8,044 nt of DNA. It comes from Gammaproteobacteria bacterium. Its GTDB lineage: Bacteria; Gemmatimonadota; Gemmatimonadetes; Longimicrobiales; Gaopeijiaceae. Below the pieces are notes generated by a model, which was not told the origin of the DNA, ran no database searches, and saw only the letters and a list, made by a program, of their open reading frames with translations. Positions 1 to 5,766 of this stretch are shown piece by piece. The DNA lies in contig VYDD01000477.1 of NCBI GenBank assembly GCA_009843625.1, positions 10,847-18,890 on the forward strand, written 5' to 3'. Within the stretch, counting starts at the first letter, position 1, and every line of letters starts with the position of its first letter. The position numbers were made by a program, and so were the translations under genes.

Positions 1-248
1 CCATCCTCACCACGCCGGCGGCGGCCGCACTCGCGGACATCCACCCCCGGCAGCCCGCCATCGTGGATCCGAAGTGGTTCGCGGAGTGGCTTGACCCTTC
101 CAGTCAGGCCCACCAGCTTCTCGCTCGACTGAGCACTCCCAATCCCGGGCCGTACGAACGACGGCCGGTCAGCGCGCGAGTGAACAGCGTCATGAACGAC
201 GGCCCGGACCTTCTGCGGCCCGTCGGGGAGCAGTTGCGGCTGATCTGA
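1..248 (+). CDS. SRAP (SOS response-associated peptidase, YedK/HMCES-type) protein, C-terminal fragment
   Basis: The reading frame is open from base 3 to a TGA at 246-248, giving about 81 C-terminal residues; the start lies outside the window. The fragment begins ILTTPAAAALADIHPRQPAIV, then WLDP (about residues 29-32), and ends with VSARVN, NDGPDLL and RPV. This series matches the end of the SRAP/DUF159 family (typically TxAN, IHxRMPVIL, WLDP, VSxxVNxxxND, LIxPV). Family members form a covalent crosslink to abasic sites in single-stranded DNA through an N-terminal Cys2, helped by a conserved Glu and a His in the IHxRMP motif. Here that His is encoded at 42-44; Cys2 and the Glu are outside the window. 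The usual Met after Arg is Gln, and Leu is replaced by Val, which are mild deviations. The GTG at 63 is an internal valine, not a start. The gene ends 16 bp before the PhoX-like gene, so they are probably co-transcribed. The family call is firm; activity cannot be judged from a fragment. Confidence 0.85.
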   Translation, partial: ILTTPAAAALADIHPRQPAIVDPKWFAEWLDPSSQAHQLLARLSTPNPGPYERRPVSARVNSVMNDGPDLLRPVGEQLRLI

Positions 249-264
249 TGAAGGAGGAATCGAG

Positions 265-1698
265 ATGACTCTGGGACGCCGAACGTTTCTTTCGCGGCTG
301 GCTTCCGCCGGGGGGTTTGCCGCGTGTGCGCCATCGCTGGCGGGGCTGGTTGCGTGCGGCAGCGAGCGGCGGGGTGCGGGCGCCGATCGAAGCTCGCTCG
401 TCATCGAGCCCTATGGCCCGCTGGTGCGCTCTCCGGACTGCCCCGAACTCGAGATCGCCGAGCACCTTCACTGCGTGCGGCTGAGTTCGGGCGGCGTTCC
501 CTCGCCGGTGCGCGAGGGGTTCCTGGTCCCCAACGCGTTCGACGGGATGGCGGCGTTCCCGATGGCGAACGGCAACGTGCGCCTCATCCGGAATCACGAG
601 ATGACCGACCCGCCGGAGTCGGCGCGGCCGATTGGCGCGCCCGCCTACGACGACGCCGGGAGCGGCGGCACGACTTCGCTCGAGGTGCGTGTCACGGGTG
701 AGGGCGAGGGCCTGCGCGTGGAGCTGGTGGACGAGTTTGCGTCACTCGCGGGTACGCGCGTGAACTGCGCCGGCGGTCCGACCCCCTGGGGAAGCTGGCT
801 GTCGTGCGAAGAAACCACGGAGGGGCGGGGTGATGGTTTCCAAAGGCCCCACGGGTACATCTTCGAAGTGCCCGTCGACGCCACCGGCCCCGTGGATCCG
901 GTGCCCCTCACGGCCATGGGCCGCTTCGTGCACGAGGCGGTGGCGGTCGATCCGGAGACCGGCATCGTGTACGAGACGGAGGACACCTGGTACGTGCCCA
1001 TCGTCCCCAGTCGGCCCGGCGCCGGGCTCTATCGGTTCATCCCGCGCGAGCCCGGGGTGCTCGCCGCGGGAGGACGGCTTCAGATGATGGCGGTCACCGG
1101 GGAGCCCGGCTACCTGACCGCCCGCAACCAGACTCCGGGTACGGTTCTGCCCGCCCACTGGGTCGACATCGACGACCCCGATCCCGAAGACGCCGGACGC
1201 GACGAGTTGGCGGTGTTCCGACAGGGGCTGGCGAAGGGAGGAGCCCGCTTCGCCCGCCTGGAGGGGGCCTTCCATGGGGACGGCGGCATCTACGTGGTCT
1301 CCACCAACGGCGGCGACGCAACCTCCGGGCAGGTGTTCCACTACCGGCCGGTCTCCGCCGACCAGGGCGAGCTGACGCTCGTGTTCGAGTCGCCCGCGCC
1401 GGAGGTGCTGGACAGTCCGGACAACATCGTGCTCAGCCCGCGCGGCGGGCTGGTCATGTGCGAGGACGGCAGCGGCGAGCAGCACGTGCGCGCGCTCGAC
1501 CGGGAGGGCAGGATCGTCAACCTGGCACGCGCGCCGCTGGGGCCGGAGGGAGGGACGGCCGGCGAGTTCGCGGGCTCCTGCTTCAGCCCGGACGGGCGCG
1601 TGCTGTTCTTCAATCAGCAGGGCGGGCGGCGGGCGGGCAGCACCCTGTCGAGCGCCACCTACGCGATGTGGGGACCGTGGGAGGACGGGCCCGTATGA
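265..1698 (+). CDS. PhoX-family (DUF839) Tat-exported phosphatase-like lipoprotein
   Basis: 477 residues. The ATG has a strong Shine-Dalgarno, AAGGAGG at 251-257, 7 nt upstream. The N-terminus has a twin-arginine motif (GRRTFLSRL, residues 4-12), a hydrophobic stretch, and a lipobox LVAC ending at Cys31, so it is predicted to be Tat-exported and lipid-anchored. The rest is one DUF839 beta-propeller domain with family hallmarks: DGMAAFP (93-99), VRLIRNHE (105-112), NCAGGPTPWGSW (167-178) followed by CEE (181-183), GRFVHEAVAVDP (219-230), YETED (236-240), CEDG (399-402), EFAGSCFSPDG (434-444) and a terminal GPW (470-472). Characterised PhoX enzymes are periplasmic or secreted phosphomonoesterases with an iron-calcium cluster; the conserved Cys and acidic residues of these motifs are the likely metal ligands, by family analogy. 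It is shorter than typical PhoX phosphatases, so substrate and even phosphatase activity are uncertain. It overlaps the next gene by ATGA, indicating translational coupling. Confidence 0.9.
   Translation: MTLGRRTFLSRLASAGGFAACAPSLAGLVACGSERRGAGADRSSLVIEPYGPLVRSPDCPELEIAEHLHCVRLSSGGVPSPVREGFLVPNAFDGMAAFPMANGNVRLIRNHEMTDPPESARPIGAPAYDDAGSGGTTSLEVRVTGEGEGLRVELVDEFASLAGTRVNCAGGPTPWGSWLSCEETTEGRGDGFQRPHGYIFEVPVDATGPVDPVPLTAMGRFVHEAVAVDPETGIVYETEDTWYVPIVPSRPGAGLYRFIPREPGVLAAGGRLQMMAVTGEPGYLTARNQTPGTVLPAHWVDIDDPDPEDAGRDELAVFRQGLAKGGARFARLEGAFHGDGGIYVVSTNGGDATSGQVFHYRPVSADQGELTLVFESPAPEVLDSPDNIVLSPRGGLVMCEDGSGEQHVRALDREGRIVNLARAPLGPEGGTAGEFAGSCFSPDGRVLFFNQQGGRRAGSTLSSATYAMWGPWEDGPV
1680..1684 (+). 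promoter_or_regulatory. Shine-Dalgarno for the PorV-like gene
   Basis: GGAGG lies inside the end of the PhoX-like gene, 10 nt before the ATG at 1695. It supports the ATG over the in-frame GTG at 1677, which has only a G-run upstream. Confidence 0.55.
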
Positions 1699-2624
1699 GC
1701 GGCGCCGCGGTGTTCGGCGCGCTCGCGATTGCGGCCGGATGGGCCCTCAGCCCCGCTGACGGGCAGGCCCAGTCCGCCGAACACGGGCCGCTGGTGCTCG
1801 AGTTGTCCGCCAGCACCCGCGGGCTGGCGCTGGGCGGCGCCTTCTACGCGGTGGGCAACGACAGCGACGCCGTGTTCCACAACCCGGCCCTGATCGGAGG
1901 CAACGGCGTGATCGGCGGGGCGATGCAGCGCTTCGGGACCGCAAGCCTGCTGAGCACGGTGTCCGGTGCCGCCGACTGGTCCTCGGCCAGCGTGGCCGTG
2001 GGGGTTCAGACGCTGAGCTATGGAGTACCGGACCGGGGTGCGGCCGTCCTGTCCCACGACGCGCAGTCGCTCTTCACCAACTGGAAGACGGGAACGGCCG
2101 AGGTCGACGTCTCGGTGGGGTATGCGCGGGAGGTGCGGGGCATACTGGCCGGCATCACCGGCAAGCTGGTGGACCAGCGCCTCGGCGGTCACCACGACGC
2201 CACCGGGGCCGTCGACCTAGGGGTGGCGGTCGGGGCCGGACCCGCGCGGCTGGGGCTCGCCGTGCAGAACCTGGGGCCGGGGCTCACGCTGGGCGAAGTC
2301 GAGGTCCCGCTGCCCTGGCGGGTCACGGCGGGCGGGTCGACCCCGGCCATCCCGGTGGGACCGCTCGACCTGGGCTGGACCGCCGCGGTCTCCCGCGAGG
2401 CGGATGGCGCGGTCGTTCCCGGGGCGGGGATGGAGATCGCGTACTGGCCCGTGCGCGGACGGACCTTTACGGCCCGCTTCGGTGTGCGTCGCGCACCGGA
2501 CGGCTTCGGCCGCCCGGTCACCTTCGGTGGCGCGTTCAACGGCGACCGGCTCGCCATCGACTACGCCTGGCAGCGCTACGAAGGCGGCGAGGGGGGCCAT
2601 CGCTTCGGGTTGAGTTGGCGATAG
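1695..2624 (+). CDS. PorV/PorQ-like (UPF0164-type) outer-membrane beta-barrel protein
   Basis: 309 residues from the ATG at 1695, which overlaps the upstream TGA by 4 bp. A GGAGG at 1680-1684 lies 10 nt before it. Residues 4-18 are hydrophobic, then an Ala/Gln-rich region (DGQAQS, 22-27) looks like a signal peptidase I area. The mature N-terminus has the family signature STRGLALGGAF (40-50) then AVFHNPALIGG (59-69), as in PorV, PorQ and UPF0164 proteins. The remainder shows alternating, Gly-rich strands typical of a barrel, with AVQNLGPGL (189-197) as another family-like stretch, and it ends in an aromatic-containing strand (HRFGLSWR). PorV-type proteins sit in the outer membrane; in Bacteroidota PorV is a type IX secretion component, but many homologues elsewhere have no known role. 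As annotated, the signal peptide lacks any N-terminal positive charge; an in-frame GTG at 1677 would add GGRAR and make a better one, though with a weaker ribosome site. Family call good, function unknown. Confidence 0.8.
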   Translation: MSGAAVFGALAIAAGWALSPADGQAQSAEHGPLVLELSASTRGLALGGAFYAVGNDSDAVFHNPALIGGNGVIGGAMQRFGTASLLSTVSGAADWSSASVAVGVQTLSYGVPDRGAAVLSHDAQSLFTNWKTGTAEVDVSVGYAREVRGILAGITGKLVDQRLGGHHDATGAVDLGVAVGAGPARLGLAVQNLGPGLTLGEVEVPLPWRVTAGGSTPAIPVGPLDLGWTAAVSREADGAVVPGAGMEIAYWPVRGRTFTARFGVRRAPDGFGRPVTFGGAFNGDRLAIDYAWQRYEGGEGGHRFGLSWR

Positions 2625-2628
2625 GCTG

Positions 2629-2644
2629 AGGGGCGCAGGGGCGC
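2629..2644. repeat. Tandem 8-bp direct repeat (AGGGGCGC x2)
   Basis: Two head-to-tail copies of AGGGGCGC lie in the convergent gap just after the PorV-like stop codon. This is seen directly. It may only reflect GC-rich slippage; no function is implied. Confidence 0.6.
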
Positions 2645-2659
2645 GGGTTCAACAACCGC
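2643..2659. terminator. Possible hairpin between convergent genes
   Basis: GCGGGTT, loop CAAC, AACCGC can fold into a six-pair stem with one bulged G. It sits in the 50-bp gap between the stops of the PorV-like gene and the leftward hydrolase, where a bidirectional terminator would be expected. There is no U-tract on either strand and the stem is short, so an intrinsic terminator is only a weak possibility. Confidence 0.25.
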
Positions 2660-2674
2660 CGACGGGACGATGGC

Positions 2675-4621
2675 TCAGGGCACCCGCACCGCCGTGTAGG
2701 CCGGGTCCATGCGGGCGAATCCCACGTCGTCCAGCACCACCTCGCCCGCGACCGTCCGGTCGAAGACCAGCCCGACTTCCGTGAGTTCGTCCAGCCGGAG
2801 ACCCGGAGCCGCCTCCACGAAGTCCGCCAGCGGAATCGAATAGCTCTGCAGCAGCAGCTCGAACAGATTGGCGAAACGGTCGTCCTCGAGGTCGCGGCGC
2901 CGCAGGACCCGCATCTCCAGGGGCCTGCGCACCGGTCCGTAGCGGCTTAACCGCACGGAGGCGACGGCGCCGTTCGCATCCCGCGCCACGATGCTCAGGT
3001 CGGGCGGCGCATCGTCGTCCTCCTCGTCCCCGGACTCGCTTCCCCCATCTCCGGGATCGTCGGACTCGCTTGGGTCATCCCCGCTTTCGTCGTCGCCGCT
3101 CCGCGGCCCGGGTGTCGCGCGGGTGACTGCCAGCGACAGCTCCAACGAGGCTTCGGGCCCGAGATCCCACTCCGCGGCGAGCGTTGCGGGGAGCACGATG
3201 GTGTAGGCTGCGGCCGGGCCCAGCGTGTCCGCGCCCGCGATGCGGTTGTTCCAGCCCAGCCACACGGCCTGATTGTCCTGGGACGCCGAGGTCTCCGGCC
3301 GGTTGCTCGACCGCAACCCGATGCGCCCCTCCCGCCAGGTCGACAGGCTGTCGCCGCGCATGCGAACTCCAGGGTGGGTTCCCGAGGTGACGTCGATGTC
3401 CTCCTCGTAGTCGGCCAGCGTGCGGAAGCTCTCGGTCTGGAAGCGGGTGACGTACATGGTCTTCGGCAGCCAGCCGCCGATCACCCGGTGATCGCGGAAC
3501 ATCGGCAGATAGCGGCGGTCGTCCCGCAGCGTGGTCTCCAGAAAAGCGGAGATGTAGATCTCGGCAAACCGGCGCTGGTCCTCGCCGGGCATGAGCGCGC
3601 GCAGGTCCAGAATTCGTCCGCTGCGCGGCCCGTTGTCGTGCGCGCCCCACACCGTGTTCCACTGCCCGTGGTTGGCGCGGTAGACCCAGACCGCGGTCTT
3701 GAGGCGCGGCTGCTCATCGGTGAACCTGACGCGCTTGTACAGGCGCAGGCCGTGAAAACTGGTCACGTCGCCGTCGTGCGATCCGTGGAAGACCATGTAG
3801 TTCACGTTCTCCACCGGCACGAACCGATTGGTGGGCAGGTACTGCCCGTCCACCGGCGCGATGGCGATGATCGCGCGGATGTCGTAGTCGAAGTCGAAGT
3901 CGAGGGACGCGTCGTCCGGGTAGCGATCGAGCCGGTTGAAGGCCGCGGCGTGGCCTACCGCCTCTCCCCCCCTCGAGTGCCCGATGAGCGCGACGCGCTC
4001 CATGTCGACGCGCCCGTGGAAGAGGTTGGCGTCGTCGTCGTTGAACCTCTTCCAGACTCCGACGTGCTGCAGCAGGAACCAGCCCCGGGCGTCGTTCTCG
4101 CCCCGGATGCCGCCGTTGATGAAGTTCATGTCCACGGAGGCCAGGATGTATCCGCGGCTGGCCAGCAGCTCTCCCAGATAGTCGTAGCCGGGATCCGAGA
4201 AGTCGCGCATGTTGTGGTTGCCGTGCACCACCAGCACCAGCGGGAAGGGCCCGTCGCCGACCGGATACCAGACGCGCGCGTTCAGCGGGAAGCGATCCGG
4301 CTCGAAGCCCCAGTAGCTGTTGCGGCTGTCCGCCGACGAACCGAGATCGACCAGCTTCGAGGCGTCGACCGGCTCGGTGACGTAGGTGACCGAGTCGCGG
4401 TACTCGGGACGGTTCCTGTCGGAGCCGCTGCCGTAGTAGAGGGTGCGCACCTCGTGGGGGCCGCGCCGCCCGGGATCGGGCGCCTCCAGAAGCTGGCGCG
4501 AGAGGACGTCATCGGCGTCGCTGGGAGCCAGTTCCAGTGGTCCCCGGCAACCCGCAAACGGAATGAGCGCGAGGATCCCGACCCATCTTCCGGTAGTCCG
4601 CAGGAAGTCGGATGGTTGCAA
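2675..4621 (-). CDS. Alpha/beta-hydrolase lipoprotein with C-terminal beta domain and acidic insert
   Basis: 648 residues from a TTG start at 4621-4619. The start is chosen because GGAGGAG lies 7 nt upstream and because it places a short signal peptide (Arg8, Arg12, hydrophobic 13-24) before a lipobox, FAGC, with Cys25. Residues about 110-365 form an alpha/beta-hydrolase: strand LVLVVHGNH (128-136, oxyanion-hole region), nucleophile elbow ALIGHSRGG with Ser216, HGSHDGD (279-285, Asp283 a candidate acid), and ANHGQWN with His318 as candidate base. The pattern is like esterases/acylhydrolases of the large serine hydrolase group; substrate unknown. Residues about 385-648 look like a beta-sandwich (AVWLGWNNR, 452-460; VVLDDVGFARMD, 628-639), possibly carbohydrate- or surface-binding. 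This domain is interrupted at 509-538 by an Asp/Glu/Ser/Gly-rich insert. It is convergent with the PorV-like gene and divergent from the DUF4159 gene, so it probably has its own promoter. Catalytic Ser is certain by motif; acid and His are my assignments. Confidence 0.85.
   Translation of the reverse strand: MQPSDFLRTTGRWVGILALIPFAGCRGPLELAPSDADDVLSRQLLEAPDPGRRGPHEVRTLYYGSGSDRNRPEYRDSVTYVTEPVDASKLVDLGSSADSRNSYWGFEPDRFPLNARVWYPVGDGPFPLVLVVHGNHNMRDFSDPGYDYLGELLASRGYILASVDMNFINGGIRGENDARGWFLLQHVGVWKRFNDDDANLFHGRVDMERVALIGHSRGGEAVGHAAAFNRLDRYPDDASLDFDFDYDIRAIIAIAPVDGQYLPTNRFVPVENVNYMVFHGSHDGDVTSFHGLRLYKRVRFTDEQPRLKTAVWVYRANHGQWNTVWGAHDNGPRSGRILDLRALMPGEDQRRFAEIYISAFLETTLRDDRRYLPMFRDHRVIGGWLPKTMYVTRFQTESFRTLADYEEDIDVTSGTHPGVRMRGDSLSTWREGRIGLRSSNRPETSASQDNQAVWLGWNNRIAGADTLGPAAAYTIVLPATLAAEWDLGPEASLELSLAVTRATPGPRSGDDESGDDPSESDDPGDGGSESGDEEDDDAPPDLSIVARDANGAVASVRLSRYGPVRRPLEMRVLRRRDLEDDRFANLFELLLQSYSIPLADFVEAAPGLRLDELTEVGLVFDRTVAGEVVLDDVGFARMDPAYTAVRVP
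3008..3097 (-). repeat. Acidic low-complexity insert with 10-residue repeat in the hydrolase
   Basis: Residues 509-538 of the hydrolase are almost entirely Asp, Glu, Ser, Gly and Pro. The protein contains SESDDPGDGG followed directly by SESGDEEDDD, a 10-residue period. At DNA level the 11-mer CGGACTCGCTT (plus strand) recurs at 3031-3041 and 3061-3071, exactly 30 bp apart, consistent with in-frame tandem duplication. It may be a flexible acidic linker or a cation-binding loop; function is inference. Confidence 0.7.
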
Positions 4622-4628
4622 GACCTTT

Positions 4629-4635
4629 CTCCTCC
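4629..4635 (-). promoter_or_regulatory. Shine-Dalgarno setting the TTG start of the hydrolase
   Basis: On the minus strand GGAGGAG reads 7 nt upstream of the TTG at 4621. No ATG occurs in frame near the lipoprotein signal; the upstream in-frame starts would run through the divergent spacer and the opposite-strand gene. Confidence 0.75.
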
Positions 4636-4674
4636 ACGCAAAATGCGCTAGCGGCGGCGCGTTGCTCGGCGGTG

Positions 4675-4693
4675 GCCCGGACGAAGCCCGGGC
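4675..4693 (-). promoter_or_regulatory. GC-rich hairpin in the hydrolase leader
   Basis: GCCCGG, a 7-nt spacer and CCGGGC form a perfect inverted repeat, extendable on the minus strand by one G-U pair with a CTTCG loop. It lies at or just after the transcription start expected from the promoter at 4699-4728. It could stabilise the leader RNA or be an operator; either role is inferred from position only. Confidence 0.4.
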
Positions 4694-4698
4694 GCAGC

Positions 4699-4728
4699 AT
4701 TCTAGGTGTCCCCGGCCACCCCGATCAA
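4699..4728 (-). promoter_or_regulatory. Candidate sigma70-type promoter for the hydrolase gene
   Basis: On the minus strand TTGATC (4728-4723) and TAGAAT (4704-4699) are separated by 18 bp. They match the bacterial consensus at 4 of 6 and 5 of 6 positions. Transcription would start near 4692 and give a leader of about 70 nt. In such GC-rich DNA an A/T-rich -10 box stands out, but this is a prediction and host consensus may differ. I saw no comparable promoter on the plus strand of this spacer for the DUF4159 gene. Confidence 0.45.
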
Positions 4729-4779
4729 GCAGCCCGCCGAGGCGGACCCATTCAGGAACCTTCCGCCGGATGAAGCGAT

Positions 4780-4784
4780 AGGAG
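4780..4784 (+). promoter_or_regulatory. Shine-Dalgarno for the DUF4159 gene
   Basis: AGGAG lies 6 nt before the GTG at 4791. An in-frame TAG at 4779-4781 overlaps it, so the gene cannot start further upstream. Confidence 0.6.
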
Positions 4785-4790
4785 CGTTCC

Positions 4791-5753
4791 GTGCTTGCGC
4801 CGACCAAGGCGCGAGGGCAGCTCTCAAACCTGGGGTGTGACGTGAGTCGAGAGCGACGCTGGCAGCAGATGGGAGGCGGGTGGAGGCGGGGAGCCATTGG
4901 CATCGCGCTCGCCGCAGGGGGCATTTCGGCCGCTGCGTTGCTCGTCGACGAACCCTCGTTGGGGTCCACGAGGGACGTGCTCCCCACCCCGACCGGACTT
5001 GCGTCCGACGCACCCGCCAGGGTCCCGGGCGCGCCTCCCCGGCTCCCGCTCCCGGAAGAAGCGCAGCAAGGACGCCCCCTGCCCATGCACGAGTTCTACT
5101 TCACCCGCGCGGCGTACAGTGGCGGAGGCGGAGGCTTCCGGCGCTGGCGGCGGCAGTCGTGGGCGACGGACTATCCCAAGTCGGACCGCCAGTTCCTGAT
5201 CGTGGCGGAGCGCCTCACCGGGCTGGACATGTTCATGGAGGAACATCCCCGGACTCTCACCGACGAGCACCTCAACCGCTTCCCCTTCCTCTACGCGCTG
5301 GAGGTCGGCGGCATGTCGATGACTCCGGAGGAGGCCACCGCGCTCCGGGACTACCTCCTGCGGGGCGGCTTCCTGGTGGTGGACGACTTCTGGGGCACGT
5401 ACGAGTGGGAGATCTTCGAATACGAGATGCAGAAGGTCCTCCCCGAATACCCCATCGTCGACATTCCGCTCGATCACGAGATCTTCCACACCTTCTACGA
5501 CATCGACGAGATCATCCAGGTACCGAACGTCAACAACGGCAGGGGGGGATGGCGCACCCACGAGCGGGACGGCTACGAACCCTTCGTGAAAGGCATCTTC
5601 GACGAAGAGGGCCGGCTGATGGTGATCATCAACTGGAACACCGATCTGGGTGATGCCTGGGAGTGGGCGGAAGACCCCTATTATCCGCTCAGGTACTCGA
5701 CTTATGCCATCCAGATGGGCGTCAACTTCATCATCTACGCCATGAGCCACTGA
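4791..5753 (+). CDS. DUF4159 domain protein, N-terminally membrane-anchored or exported
   Basis: 320 residues from GTG 4791, the most upstream possible start, supported by AGGAG 6 nt before it. Later starts at GTG 4842 or ATG 4869 would give a more ordinary signal sequence (Arg-rich SRERRW... before the hydrophobic segment 34-52) but lack good ribosome sites. After the hydrophobic segment comes a Pro-rich linker (about 65-98), then the DUF4159 domain (101-320): FYFTRAAY (102-109), a Gly-rich turn, WATDYPKSD (124-132), FPFLYALE (164-171), LLRGGFLVVDDFWG (189-202), LDHEIFHTFYD (227-237), KGIFDEEGRLMVIINWNTDLGDAW (267-290) and the terminal QMGVNFIIYAMSH. These are the family's conserved blocks and the length is normal. 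The fold is thought to be glutamine-amidotransferase-like, but biochemical function is unknown. It is followed 13 bp later by a VWA membrane protein gene, so the two likely form an operon in the envelope. Confidence 0.9.
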   Translation: MLAPTKARGQLSNLGCDVSRERRWQQMGGGWRRGAIGIALAAGGISAAALLVDEPSLGSTRDVLPTPTGLASDAPARVPGAPPRLPLPEEAQQGRPLPMHEFYFTRAAYSGGGGGFRRWRRQSWATDYPKSDRQFLIVAERLTGLDMFMEEHPRTLTDEHLNRFPFLYALEVGGMSMTPEEATALRDYLLRGGFLVVDDFWGTYEWEIFEYEMQKVLPEYPIVDIPLDHEIFHTFYDIDEIIQVPNVNNGRGGWRTHERDGYEPFVKGIFDEEGRLMVIINWNTDLGDAWEWAEDPYYPLRYSTYAIQMGVNFIIYAMSH

Positions 5754-5766
5754 CCGGGCGCCGGAC

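Noticed and set aside
742..1485. 247-codon minus-strand open frame within the PhoX-like gene
   Set aside because: It is antisense to conserved PhoX motifs and lacks any family signature.
1458..1694. N-terminal extension of the PorV-like frame back to 1458
   Set aside because: This part overlaps conserved PhoX motifs (CEDG, EFAGSCFSPDG) in another frame, is Arg-rich, and would put the signal peptide in the interior.
3374..4651. 425-codon open frame on the plus strand opposite the hydrolase
   Set aside because: It is antisense to a well-supported hydrolase with a GHSRGG elbow and lipobox. Its product is a Val/Asp/Arg-rich string with no recognisable motif, as expected from codon bias in GC-rich DNA.
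4622..5086. N-terminal extension of the hydrolase reading frame to 5086
   Set aside because: The extension would run through the divergent spacer and into the DUF4159 gene, and would bury the lipoprotein signal inside the protein. The TTG with GGAGGAG at 4629-4635 explains the start better.
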